64,000 bases of DNA, taken from positions 366,924-430,923 of the forward strand of contig JAVKGW010000002.1 in the NCBI GenBank assembly GCA_031460175.1, given 5' to 3'. Source of the DNA: Armatimonadota bacterium. Lineage in GTDB: Bacteria > Sysuimicrobiota > Sysuimicrobiia > Sysuimicrobiales > Sysuimicrobiaceae. Shown here piece after piece: positions 54,972 through 63,644 of this stretch. Position 1 is the stretch's first letter, and each line of letters begins with the position of its first letter. The notes beneath the pieces were generated by a model, which did no database searches, was not told the origin of the DNA, and saw only the letters and a list, made by a program, of their open reading frames with translations. The position numbers were made by a program, and so were the translations under genes.

Positions 54972-55532
54972 ATGAACCCGATCCGAAGCGAGCTCACTTG
55001 GGAGCCGGTCCAGCTCGGCCCGAACACGGTGCGGACGGTTCGGCGGGCGAGTGACCTCCGGGGACTCTTCGCGGATGCCCCGTCCCTGGAGGCGCTCGTG
55101 CGGGCCGGGGATCCCGTGGTGTACGAGACCTATGAGCCTCCCATCCCGGACGGCCCTGGGCACCTGCGGTACGGGCTCACCGTCCTCCACCCCGGCCGCG
55201 TGGGGCGCGAGTACTTCATGACCCGGGGACACTTCCACCTCCGGCGCGAGACCGCGGAGGTCTACGTCCCCCTGCGCGGCCGAGGCGTCCTGGTGCTCCA
55301 GGATGAGGGAGGGCGCTGCCGGGTGGAGGGCCTGCACCCCGGGACCGTCGTCTACGTCCCGCCGGGGTGGGCCCACCGCAGCGTGAACACGGGCCCTGAG
55401 CCCCTGGTGTTCCTCTACGTATATCCCGCGGACGCGGGTCACGACTACGAGACCGTGGCCCGCACCGGCTTCCGGGTGCGGGTGCTCGCTGAGAACGGGC
55501 AACCCCAAGTGGTGCCCGCGGAAGGGCCCTGA
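54972..55532 (+). CDS. Cupin-type glucose-6-phosphate isomerase family protein
   Basis: 186 aa. Single cupin of the archaeal PGI family: metal ligands in TRGHFHLRRETAEVYVPL (HxH...E) and VPPGWAHRSVNTG (His), with VYPADAGHDYETV. These enzymes interconvert fructose-6-P and glucose-6-P. The family is found mainly in Euryarchaea and a few bacteria, so transfer is possible. Sitting next to a kinase, it may isomerise the phosphosugar the kinase makes. Length is normal. Confidence 0.9.
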   Translation: MNPIRSELTWEPVQLGPNTVRTVRRASDLRGLFADAPSLEALVRAGDPVVYETYEPPIPDGPGHLRYGLTVLHPGRVGREYFMTRGHFHLRRETAEVYVPLRGRGVLVLQDEGGRCRVEGLHPGTVVYVPPGWAHRSVNTGPEPLVFLYVYPADAGHDYETVARTGFRVRVLAENGQPQVVPAEGP

Positions 55533-55544
55533 GGAGGTGGCTCC

Positions 55545-57086
55545 GTGCCCGCCTGCCTCTGCGGCGTGGATCTGGGAACCACGGCCACCAAGGGGATCCT
55601 GATCCGGGAGGATGGGCAGGTCCTCGCGGAAGCGAGCGAGCCCTCGCGGCTCCTCCAGCGGGGTGCGGGGTGGGTAGAGCAGGACCCGGAGGACATGGTG
55701 GCCTCCGCCGTCCGCGTGGTGCGGGCCTGCGTGGAGCAGGCGGGGGTTCGGCCCGACGCGGTGGCGGGCCTGTGCCTCGATGGGCAGATGGCGGGCATCG
55801 CCGCCGTGGACCGCGAGGGACGGGCGGCCATGCCCTACGATTCCTGGCTCGATACCCGCTGCACGCCCTACGTGGAGCGGATGCGATCCCACGCGGAGGA
55901 GATCTGCGCGCGCACGGGCGCTCCGCCCACCTACTCCCACGGGCCAAAGATCCTGTGGTGGATGCACGAGCGACCCGAGACCTTCGCCCGGATCTGCAAG
56001 TTCGTGATGCCCGCGGGGTACGTGACCATGCGCCTGTGCGGGATGCGGGGAGAAGAAGCGTTCATCGACCCCACCTACCTCCACTTCAGCTGCTTGAGCG
56101 ACACGGAACACGGCAGGTGGTCCGAAGCCCTGTGCGCGCACTTCGGGGTTCCCCAAGATCGTCTGCCGCGGATCGTGGAGCCCTGGGAGGTCGTGGGACG
56201 GCTCAGCCGGGAGGCCGCGGAGGCCATGGGCCTGCGGAGCGGCACCCCGGTGGCCGCGGGGGCAGGAGATCAGGCCGCGGCCATGCTCGGGGCCGGAGTG
56301 CTGGAGCCCGGCATGGCGTACGACGCGGCCGGAACCGCCTCCGTCCTCGCCCTGTGCGTGGACCGCTTCGCGCCGGATGCCCGCACCGGTACGCTGCTGT
56401 GCGCCCGCATGGTCCCTCAGGAACGGTGGTACCTGATCGGGTACATCGGCGGGGGCGGGTTGAACCTCCGGTGGTGGCGGGATCTCCTGCGCCGGATCAC
56501 GGGGAGGGACCAGTGGGATTACCCTGAGCTCGACGCCGCCGCTCAGGCCGTCCCGCCCGGTTGCCAGGGGCTCCTCTTCATCCCCCACCTCGCCGGCCGG
56601 GTGTGTCCGAACCAGCCCGAGCTGCGCGGGGCGTGGCTGGGAGTGGCCTGGACCCACGGACCGGAGCACCTGTACCGGGCCATGCTGGAGAGCGTGGCCT
56701 ACGAGTACGCCATCTATCTCGAGATCGCCCGGGAACGATCGGGCGTGGAACGGCTCCGGGAGGTCCGGGTGGTGGGAGGGGGAGCGCGCAGCGATCTCTG
56801 GAACCAGATCAAGTGCGACGTCCTCGGCGTACCGTACGCCCGGCTGAACCGAACGGAGGCCGCGGCGCTGGGAAGCGCCCTCCTGGCGGGCTATGCGGTG
56901 GGCGTGTTCCGGGACTGGCAGGAGGCGGTGGGACGGTTCACCTGGCCCGTCCAGCGCTACACGCCCGACCGGGAGAACCACGCCCGCTACCGCGCCGCCG
57001 CCACCGCGTACCGGGCCGTGGTGGAGGACCGGGCCTTCTGGACGAGGATCGCGGGAACGGATGCCCCGGGGGCCATCACCGATTAA
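55545..57086 (+). CDS. FGGY-family carbohydrate kinase (xylulokinase-like)
   Basis: 513 aa from GTG 55545 behind GAGGTGG. N-terminal actin-like motif CGVDLGTTATKGILIRE, catalytic-loop region AGLCLDGQMAGIAAVD, and the C-terminal FGGY signature area REVRVVGGGARSDLWNQI with LNRTEAAALGSALLA. Phosphorylates a ketose or sugar alcohol. Sequence resembles xylulokinases, but the substrate is open. Overlaps convergently the following dehydrogenase by 11 nt. Confidence 0.9.
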   Translation: MPACLCGVDLGTTATKGILIREDGQVLAEASEPSRLLQRGAGWVEQDPEDMVASAVRVVRACVEQAGVRPDAVAGLCLDGQMAGIAAVDREGRAAMPYDSWLDTRCTPYVERMRSHAEEICARTGAPPTYSHGPKILWWMHERPETFARICKFVMPAGYVTMRLCGMRGEEAFIDPTYLHFSCLSDTEHGRWSEALCAHFGVPQDRLPRIVEPWEVVGRLSREAAEAMGLRSGTPVAAGAGDQAAAMLGAGVLEPGMAYDAAGTASVLALCVDRFAPDARTGTLLCARMVPQERWYLIGYIGGGGLNLRWWRDLLRRITGRDQWDYPELDAAAQAVPPGCQGLLFIPHLAGRVCPNQPELRGAWLGVAWTHGPEHLYRAMLESVAYEYAIYLEIARERSGVERLREVRVVGGGARSDLWNQIKCDVLGVPYARLNRTEAAALGSALLAGYAVGVFRDWQEAVGRFTWPVQRYTPDRENHARYRAAATAYRAVVEDRAFWTRIAGTDAPGAITD

Positions 57087-58053
57087 AGACCTCCGGGTTC
57101 ACCACATGTGGCGGGCGCTCCCCCCGGAGAACCCTGAGGACCTGCTCCGCGGCCAACCGGGCGGCCCGCGCGGCAGCTTCCCAGGTGTGCCCTCCGATGT
57201 GGGACGTGAGGACGACGTTGGGGGCCTCCAGGAGCGGAGAGTGAAGGGGTGGCTCCTCCTCGAAGACGTCGCACGCGGCCCCCGCGATCCAGCCTTCCCG
57301 AAGGGCCCGCGCCAGGGCGGCCTCGTCCACCACACCTCCCCGGGAGGCGTTGATCAGGTAGGCGGTCGGCTTCATCCGACGCAGCTCCTCCACCCCCACC
57401 AGGTGTCTGGTTTCCGGGAGGAGGGGAACGTGCAGGGTGAGGAAGTCCGCGCTCTCGATCACCTCCAGAAAGGGGACCAGGGTGGCGCCCAGCCCGCGCG
57501 CCACCTCCGGATCTACCCAGGGATCGAAGGCCACCACCCGCATCCCGAACCCCACCCCGCGCCGGGCCACCGCCTGCCCGATGTGACCAAACCCCACCAC
57601 GCCCAGGCACTTCCCGGAGAGCTCCACCCCAAACGGCCGGATCCAGCGGCCCTCGCGCACCCAACGGTCCACCTCCAGGATCCGGCGGGCGAGGACGATC
57701 ATCACTCCGAACACCAGCTCCGCCACCGCCTCCGCGTTCAGTCCCGGCGTGTTGGTCACCACCACTCCCAGGTCCGTGGCGGCCCGGAGGTCGATGGTGT
57801 CCACCCCTACGCCCACGCGGGCGATCACGCGGAGGCGGGGAGCCCCCTTTTGCAGGGCCCGCGGGCCGATGCGGTCCACGCCCGCGATGATCCCATCCAC
57901 CTCACCCAGGAGGTCCGCGAGCTCTTCCTCCTCCAGGGGCCGATCCCTCGAAGCCCGGAGGAGATGCACGCCGGCCTCTTCCAACCTCCGGACGGCCTCG
58001 GGCGCGGCTTCCAGGAAGGACCGGGAGGTCACCAGGACGCGCCACGCACCCAT
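57076..58053 (-). CDS. D-isomer 2-hydroxyacid dehydrogenase (phosphoglycerate dehydrogenase-like)
   Basis: 325 aa from ATG 58053 (MGAWRVLVTSRSFLEAAPEA). NAD fold with VGFGHIGQAVARRGVGFGM and catalytic Arg/Glu/His in INASRGGVVDEAAL, DVFEEEPPLHSPLL and SHIGGHTWEA. No C-terminal ACT domain, so unlike regulated SerA; may act on a 2-keto sugar acid or glyoxylate-type substrate. The only gene of the island on the minus strand. A near-palindrome in the 57-nt gap to the ribokinase remnant may be its control site. Confidence 0.9.
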   Translation of the reverse strand: MGAWRVLVTSRSFLEAAPEAVRRLEEAGVHLLRASRDRPLEEEELADLLGEVDGIIAGVDRIGPRALQKGAPRLRVIARVGVGVDTIDLRAATDLGVVVTNTPGLNAEAVAELVFGVMIVLARRILEVDRWVREGRWIRPFGVELSGKCLGVVGFGHIGQAVARRGVGFGMRVVAFDPWVDPEVARGLGATLVPFLEVIESADFLTLHVPLLPETRHLVGVEELRRMKPTAYLINASRGGVVDEAALARALREGWIAGAACDVFEEEPPLHSPLLEAPNVVLTSHIGGHTWEAAARAARLAAEQVLRVLRGERPPHVVNPEVFNR

Positions 58054-58110
58054 GTCGAACCTCCGCTGGGGAGATTCCGCTTGTCTCCAGCGTAGGGAGG
58101 AGGGGATGGG

Positions 58111-58695
58111 ATGGCAACCGTGGCCGTGGTGGGCAGCCTCATCACAGACCTTCACTGTGCTGACCCCGCGACTGCCCGTGCGGAGCGAGAACCTCCTCGC
58201 GTACCGACTGCACATTTCTCGTGGTCATCGGGGCGAACGACCACCTCCTTCCGGACCACGTCACGCGCGCTCGAACCTCACCAGGCCCATCTCGACGCGC
58301 TCCTCGTGGACTTCGAGATCCCCGCGGTCACCGCCCGGGCCACGGTGGATCTGGGGCACGCGTACGGAGTCCCCGTGATCGTGGACGCCGCCCCTCCCCG
58401 ACCCTACGGCTCCAAGGTCTGGGGCGCCGGCACCATCCTTTCGTCCAATCGCCTGGAACTCTCCACGCAGCACGTTCCCACCTTCTCCGTCCCTGTGGTG
58501 GACACCACGGGAGCCGGAGACGCCTTCATGGGGGGCCTTACAGTGGCCGTGGCGTAGGGAGCGCCCCTCCCTGAGGCCGTGCGGTTCGCCAACGCCGCGG
58601 GCGCCCTGGCCACCATCCGGGTGGGGACCCTCCCGTCATGCCCTACCGTCACGAGGTGGAGGCCTTGCTGCCCGAGGGTCAGCAGGAGTCCGTAG
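58111..58695 (+). pseudogene. Ribokinase-like (PfkB) pseudogene
   Basis: Pieces of a PfkB sugar kinase in different frames. The N terminus TVAVVGSLITD is followed by a one-nt frameshift near 58146 into VLTPRLPVRSENLLAYRLH. The GGKGANQ region is deleted. VVIGANDHLLPDHV then follows in a third frame, next HLDALLVDFEIPAVTA, the catalytic loop VVDTTGAGDAFMGGL, a TAG at 58555-58557, and a tail AVRFANAAGALATIRVG. Clearly inactive. It lies in front of the second SDR and may have lost its job to the FGGY kinase. Confidence 0.85.
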
Positions 58696-58714
58696 GCTCT
58701 GGCCCGAAGTAAAT

Positions 58715-58751
58715 TCCTGCAAACAGGACAGATTGTCCGCATAGAGGACAA
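58715..58751 (+). promoter_or_regulatory. Inverted-repeat operator before the second operon (IclR candidate site)
   Basis: Perfect repeat TTGTCC-GCATAGA-GGACAA (58733-58751) ends 3 nt before the SDR start codon. Just upstream are TCCTG-CAAA-CAGGA (58715-58728) and a further GGACA/TGTCC pairing (58726-58738). The TTGTCCGCATA-type half resembles known IclR-family sites, and an IclR gene closes the operon. AGAGGA in the right arm can also serve as ribosome binding site; CATAGA (58740-58745) is a weak -10 candidate. Repeats are seen; the regulator is inferred. Confidence 0.6.
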
Positions 58752-58754
58752 ACG

Positions 58755-59513
58755 GTGCGGCTCGCGGGAAAGGCGGCGCTTGTCACGGGCGGGGCGGTGG
58801 GAATCGGGCGGTCCATCGCGGAGGCCTTTTTGCGGGAGGGGGCCCGGGTGGCCCTGAGCGATGTCCAGGTGGAAGCCGGAGAGCGGGCCCATCGGGAACT
58901 GCAGGCCTTGGGGGAAGTGCTCTTCGTCCCGGGAGACGTGAGCCGGGCGGAGGACGCGCTCCGGATGGTGGAGCGAACCGTGGAGGCCTTCGGCCGGCTC
59001 GATGTCCTCGTGAACAACGCGGGCGTGACCCTGCGGGCCACGGTGGTGGACACGGAGGAAGCGGACTGGGACCGGGTACTGGCCGTGAACCTGAAGGGGG
59101 TGTATCTCTGCTCCAAGTACGCCATCCCCCACATGATCCGCGGCGGAGGCGGCAGCATCATCAACATCGGGTCCATCGCCAGCGTGATCGGGTTGCAGGA
59201 GAACGCGGCGTACAACGCCAGCAAGGGCGGGGTGCTCACCCTCACCCGGAACATGGCTCTGGACTATGCCCGCTACAACATCCGTGTCAACGCCATCTGC
59301 CCCGCCATGATCATGACCCCCATGCTGGAGGCCTTCATCCGCCTGCAGCCGGATCCCGAGGCGTACGTGCGCAGCGTGGAGCAGGCCATCCCCCTCGGCC
59401 GGATCGGCCGGCCAGAAGACGTGGCGCCCGCCGCGGTTTTCCTGGCCTCGGACGAGAGTCGGTTCATCACGGGTTCCGCCCTTATGGTGGACGGAGGCTA
59501 CACCGCCCGCTAG
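58755..59513 (+). CDS. Short-chain dehydrogenase/reductase (SDR)
   Basis: 252 aa from GTG 58755. Classical SDR: VTGGAVGIGRSIAEAF cofactor loop, NNAG near residue 89, INIGSIASVIG (Ser) and AYNASKGGV (YxxxK), ending DGGYTAR. Similar in type to the SDR at 47.2 kb, so the island has two. First gene of the second operon, under the inverted-repeat site. Confidence 0.92.
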   Translation: MRLAGKAALVTGGAVGIGRSIAEAFLREGARVALSDVQVEAGERAHRELQALGEVLFVPGDVSRAEDALRMVERTVEAFGRLDVLVNNAGVTLRATVVDTEEADWDRVLAVNLKGVYLCSKYAIPHMIRGGGGSIINIGSIASVIGLQENAAYNASKGGVLTLTRNMALDYARYNIRVNAICPAMIMTPMLEAFIRLQPDPEAYVRSVEQAIPLGRIGRPEDVAPAAVFLASDESRFITGSALMVDGGYTAR

Positions 59514-59549
59514 CGCGGGCAAACCCTGTACGCAGGAAGGAGGGGGAGC

Positions 59550-61037
59550 ATGCGAAGGTGCGTGGCGTGGTGGAAGGCCGTTGGGGGAATCGTCCTGATT
59601 GCGGCGCTGCTTCTGCCCGCGTGGGGCGGGCCGCCGCGGCCGTACGAGGGGGTGACCCTCACGGTCATCACCCAGAGCCCACCCTACATCGCCAAGCCCG
59701 TGCAGATGTTCGGCCCAGACTGGGAGCGCCGCACGGGCGGCAAGATTAATCTGGTGACCGCTCCCTTTGGAGAACTCTACCAGCGCATCATGTCCGCCTT
59801 CACCCTGGGAGCCGGTGGGTTTGACGTCCTCGTCTTCGCCTCCGCCTGGATGGGCGATTTCGCCGGCAACCGGTACCTCCTGGACCTCACAGAGCGCATC
59901 CGGCAGGACCGGGGACTCCAGTGGGAGGACATCCTGCCCACCTACCGGCAGACCGTCAACTGGGGCGGTCGACTGTACGGGCTCCCCGTGGACGGAGACG
60001 TGCACCTGGTGTACTACCGGCGTGACGTCCTGGAGAATTCTCAGCATCGGGCGGCGTTCCGGCAACGGTTCGGCCGGGAGCTGCAACCTCCCCGGACCTG
60101 GGTGGAGTACCGGGAGATCGCGGAGTTCTTCAACGGCCGGGACTGGGCGGGGGATGGACGGCGTCGGTACGGGGTCTTGGAGGCCTTCCGGAGGGGAGGA
60201 CAAGCTTTCTGGTTCTTCATATCCCACGCGGCCCCGTACGTGTGCCCGCCGGGCCTGAAGGGATGCCTGTTTTTCGATCCCGACACCATGCGGCCTCACA
60301 TCAACAATCCCGGGTTCGTGCGGGCCTTGGAGGAGTGGACGCGGCTGGTGCGGCTGGGACCTCCGGGGATGATCAACTTCGACTCCGGGGATGTCCGGTC
60401 CCAGTTCGCCGCGGGCGTGGCGGTGCTGGCGAAGGACTGGGGAGACACCGGCATCGTGGGGAGCACAGATCCCAAGTCCGTGGTGAAGGGGAAGGTCGGC
60501 ACCGTCGTGCTCCCGGGGTCTGTAGAGGTCTACAACTACCGGACCCGGAGCTGGAGACGGCTCCCGCGACCCAACGTGGCTCCCTACCTCGCCTTCGGGG
60601 GATGGGTGTGCGGGGTGGCGGCCACCACCCGCTACCCGGATGCCGCCTACGACCTCTGTCGGACCCTGGCGGAACCCCGCAACAGCTACATCGCGGTCAC
60701 CACCTCTGAGACGGGTTTCAACCCCTTCCGGGCCTCCCACTTCCGGAACCTGGAGGGATGGCGGCGGTTCGGGTTCGTGGAACCCGACCTTTCTTCCTAC
60801 CTGCGGGCCATCGAGCAGTCCCTTTCCCACCCCAACGCCCAGCTGGACCTGAAGCTCCCCGGGCAGGCCCGGTACCTGGACGCCCTGGAGACCCAGCTGG
60901 CCCGGGCCGCGGCAGGCCAAGCCACGCCGCAGCAGGCCCTGGACGCCGCGGCCGCGGAGTGGGAGCGCATCACCAACGAGCTCGGCCGCGACCGGCAACG
61001 CCGGCTCTACCGTGCGTGGCTGGGCCTCCCGGATTAG
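59550..61037 (+). CDS. ABC transporter extracellular solute-binding protein, family 1 (CUT1)
   Basis: 495 aa with a strong AAGGAGG site. Signal peptide up to about residue 26 (WWKAVGGIVLIAALLLPAWG). Type II binding fold with VITQSPPYIAKPVQMF and GRLYGLPVDGDVHLVYYRR, then FGGWVCGVAATTRYPDAAY. Belongs to CUT1 transporters for oligosaccharides, glycerol-P or polyols. A GC hairpin follows directly. Confidence 0.9.
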   Translation: MRRCVAWWKAVGGIVLIAALLLPAWGGPPRPYEGVTLTVITQSPPYIAKPVQMFGPDWERRTGGKINLVTAPFGELYQRIMSAFTLGAGGFDVLVFASAWMGDFAGNRYLLDLTERIRQDRGLQWEDILPTYRQTVNWGGRLYGLPVDGDVHLVYYRRDVLENSQHRAAFRQRFGRELQPPRTWVEYREIAEFFNGRDWAGDGRRRYGVLEAFRRGGQAFWFFISHAAPYVCPPGLKGCLFFDPDTMRPHINNPGFVRALEEWTRLVRLGPPGMINFDSGDVRSQFAAGVAVLAKDWGDTGIVGSTDPKSVVKGKVGTVVLPGSVEVYNYRTRSWRRLPRPNVAPYLAFGGWVCGVAATTRYPDAAYDLCRTLAEPRNSYIAVTTSETGFNPFRASHFRNLEGWRRFGFVEPDLSSYLRAIEQSLSHPNAQLDLKLPGQARYLDALETQLARAAAGQATPQQALDAAAAEWERITNELGRDRQRRLYRAWLGLPD

Positions 61038-61989
61038 GCCCGGACCCCCGCGCCCCGAGGGCAGGCCGGGCGCGGGGGCCCTCCCTGCTCAGATCGCGGA
61101 GATCCCTGCCCGTAGACGCGGAGCGGAGGGCAACGCCTTCGTCCTCCCTGCGGTGGGCCTCCTCTTGCTGTTGACCCTCTTCCCCTTCCTGTTCACGCTT
61201 GCCCTTACCTTCAGCCGGGTCTCCCTGGTGGGCGGACTGCACCTGAGCTTCGCGGGGCTGGGGAACTGGTACCGGCTGCTCACCGACCCTCGGTTCTGGA
61301 CCACTCTAGGGAACACGGTGGTGATCGTGACGGGCGCCGTGAGCCTGGAGGTCGTGCTGGGGTTTGGGCTCGCGCTCCTGGCGTACCGCCCGTTGCCGGG
61401 AGGGGCATTCTTCCGGGTCCTCTTCATCATCCCCATGGCCCTCACGCCCATCGCGGTGGGCTACATCTGGCGGATGCTGCTCAACGAGACCATCGGTCCC
61501 CTGAACGCCCTGCTGCAGATCGTAGGCCTTCCGCCCCTCGGATGGGTGAGCGGGGAGAGGCTGCCGCTCTTGTCCATGATCCTGGTGGACGTGTGGCAGT
61601 GGACGCCCTTCGTCTTCGTCCTGTGCCTGGCCGGCCTTCAGGCTCTACCGGAGGAGCTGTGGGAAGCCGCGCAGCTCGACGGTGCCTCCGGAGGACAGAC
61701 CCTCCGGTACGTGGTCTTCCCCCTGATGGTGCCCACTCTCCTCACCGCGGCCTTCCTGAGGGCCGTGGAGGCCTTCAAGATCGTGGACGTCATCTTCATC
61801 ATCACGGGAGGCGGACCCGGCACCCGCACGGAGAGCCTCACCTTACATGCCTACTACCGGGGCCTGCACGCCTTCGATCTCGCGTACGGGGCCACCATCG
61901 CCTTCGCCCTCTTCCTGCTGGTCCTTGTGGCCTCCCTCGCCTTCCTGCGCCTCACGCGCCGGCTGCGGGCCACGGAGGTGTGGGCATGA
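61012..61989 (+). CDS. Carbohydrate ABC transporter permease, CUT1 (MalF/UgpA type)
   Basis: 325 aa if started at GTG 61012, the only canonical in-frame start before the first membrane helix; this overlaps the binding-protein end by 26 nt and runs through a hairpin, so the real start may be a rarer codon further on. Six membrane helices from about residue 45 (AVGLLLLLTLFPFLFTLALT). EAA loop: EELWEAAQLDGASGGQTLRYV. Forms a heterodimer with the next permease. Confidence 0.9.
   Translation: MRGWASRIRPGPPRPEGRPGAGALPAQIAEIPARRRGAEGNAFVLPAVGLLLLLTLFPFLFTLALTFSRVSLVGGLHLSFAGLGNWYRLLTDPRFWTTLGNTVVIVTGAVSLEVVLGFGLALLAYRPLPGGAFFRVLFIIPMALTPIAVGYIWRMLLNETIGPLNALLQIVGLPPLGWVSGERLPLLSMILVDVWQWTPFVFVLCLAGLQALPEELWEAAQLDGASGGQTLRYVVFPLMVPTLLTAAFLRAVEAFKIVDVIFIITGGGPGTRTESLTLHAYYRGLHAFDLAYGATIAFALFLLVLVASLAFLRLTRRLRATEVWA
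61045..61078 (+). other. GC stem-loop after the CUT1 binding protein
   Basis: Perfect 11-bp stem CCCCCGCGCCC (61045-61055) with GGGCGCGGGGG (61068-61078), loop 12 nt, no T-run. It begins 8 nt after the binding-protein stop codon. Same geometry as the stem-loop after the other binding protein at 47.2 kb; probably stabilises the upstream mRNA. Confidence 0.6.
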
Positions 61990-62831
61990 AGCGCCGCCCG
62001 CCGGCCCTGGCCTACGGGATCCTAGGCGTATGGTCCGTGATCGTGCTCTTCCCCCTGTACTGGCTCGTGACCGCCTCCTTCAAGGACGCCCTCGCGGTGC
62101 ACCAGGGACCGAAGTTCCTCCCCTGGGTGGACTTCCGGCCCACCCTGGATGCGTGGAGGAACCTGCTGCTGGGAGTGGAGCGGGAGACGATCTACGGGCC
62201 GCTCCTGAACAGCATCGTCATCGGGAGCAGCAGCAGCCTCCTGGCCATGGCCATGGGCGCGAGCGCGGCCTACGGACTCGCACGGCTGCGGGTGCGGCTG
62301 GGGCCCCTGGCGAACGAGGACGTGCTGTTCTGGATCGTTTCGCAGCGCATCATGCCTCCCATCGTCACCGCCCTGGCCCTCTTCCTCCTGCTGCGCACGG
62401 TCGGGCTCCTGGACACCCGTACGGGTCTTGTGCTGGTATACGTGGCCTTCAACCTCCCGCTCGCCACATGGCTCATGCACAACTTCTTCCGCCAGGTTCC
62501 CGCTTCTCTGGAGGAAGCCGCGCTCGTAGACGGCGCGAGTCGGGCCCGCGCCCTCTGGCACGTGGTGCTGCCCGTCTCCATACCGGGGCTTGTGGCCACC
62601 TTCCTGTTCTGCTTTCTGTTCGCGTGGAACGAGTTCCTCTTCGCCCTCATCCTCACCTTCAGCCGGGCCCGCACCCTCCCCATCCTCATCGCCGCCCAGC
62701 ACACCCAGCGGGGGATCGAGTGGTGGTCGCTGTCCGCCATGTCCCTCATCACCCTCGCCCCCGTGGTCTTGATCACCCTGCTGCTCCAGGGGTATCTGGT
62801 AGGGCAGGTCTTGGGCGGAGGGGAGCGGTGA
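61986..62831 (+). CDS. Carbohydrate ABC transporter permease, CUT1 (MalG/UgpE type)
   Basis: 281 aa, six membrane helices. Start ATG overlaps the previous permease stop (ATGA). EAA loop ASLEEAALVDGASRARALWHV and a FNLPLATWLMHNFF segment are typical. No ATPase gene follows; the usual MsmK/UgpC-type ATPase is not in this window. Confidence 0.92.
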   Translation: MKRRPPALAYGILGVWSVIVLFPLYWLVTASFKDALAVHQGPKFLPWVDFRPTLDAWRNLLLGVERETIYGPLLNSIVIGSSSSLLAMAMGASAAYGLARLRVRLGPLANEDVLFWIVSQRIMPPIVTALALFLLLRTVGLLDTRTGLVLVYVAFNLPLATWLMHNFFRQVPASLEEAALVDGASRARALWHVVLPVSIPGLVATFLFCFLFAWNEFLFALILTFSRARTLPILIAAQHTQRGIEWWSLSAMSLITLAPVVLITLLLQGYLVGQVLGGGER

Positions 62832-63625
62832 AGATCCGATCCCGCACGCGCACCGGCGTACAGTCCGTGGAGCGGGCCGCGGCGTTGCTGCGGGTCCTGG
62901 GAGAAGCAGGGCAGCCCCTCACGCCCGCGGAGATCAGCGCCCGGATCGGGGTCCCCCGCCCCACCGTCTACCGCCTCCTGGGAAGCCTGGCCCGGGAGGG
63001 GCTCGTGACCCCCATGGGCCGAGGCTTCACCATCGGCGCCGCGGTGCTGTGGCTCGCCGCACGGCGGCTCGAGCAGCTGGAACTCCGGACCGTGGGCCGC
63101 CCCATCCTCCAGGAACTCCGGGACCGAACGGGCGAGACCGTGCATCTGGCGGTCCTGGAAGGCGGGCAGGTGGTCTACGTGGAGAAAGTGGAGTCTCCGG
63201 GCCCCATCCGCATGGCCTCCATGGTGGGCCGCATCTTCCCCGCCCACAGCACGGCCCTGGGCAAGGCCATGCTGGCCCACCTCCCCAGCGAGCAGGTGGA
63301 GGAGATCATTCGAAGGCACGGGCTCCCCCAGCGGACCCCAAACACCATCACGGACCCGAAGCAGCTCTTCGAGGAACTCTCCCTCATCCGCGCCCGGGGC
63401 TTCTCCATCGACAACGTGGAGAACGAGGAGGGGATCCGGTGCGTGGGAGCCCCCATCTTCGACCACACAGGGGCCGTGGCCGGAGCGGTGAGCGTCTCGG
63501 GCTCGGTGGCCACCATCTCCCTGGAGCGGGCAAGGCGGGAGCTCGGGCCACTCGTGCGGGAGGCCGCGGAGCGCATCTCCCGAGAACTGGGCTGGACCGG
63601 CACGCTTCTCCCCAATCCTCCGTGA
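62828..63625 (+). CDS. IclR-family transcriptional regulator
   Basis: 265 aa from GTG 62828, overlapping the permease stop. N-terminal winged helix (GVQSVERAAALLRVL, ISARIGVPRPTVYRLLGSL) and IclR effector domain (about 85-255: ELRDRTGETVHLAVLEGGQVVYVEKV, IFPAHSTALGKAMLA, FSIDNVENEEGIRCVGAPIF). Probable regulator of its own operon through the inverted repeat at 58.7 kb. Confidence 0.93.
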   Translation: MKIRSRTRTGVQSVERAAALLRVLGEAGQPLTPAEISARIGVPRPTVYRLLGSLAREGLVTPMGRGFTIGAAVLWLAARRLEQLELRTVGRPILQELRDRTGETVHLAVLEGGQVVYVEKVESPGPIRMASMVGRIFPAHSTALGKAMLAHLPSEQVEEIIRRHGLPQRTPNTITDPKQLFEELSLIRARGFSIDNVENEEGIRCVGAPIFDHTGAVAGAVSVSGSVATISLERARRELGPLVREAAERISRELGWTGTLLPNPP

Positions 63626-63644
63626 TCTCCCTTCCTCCCCCTGC

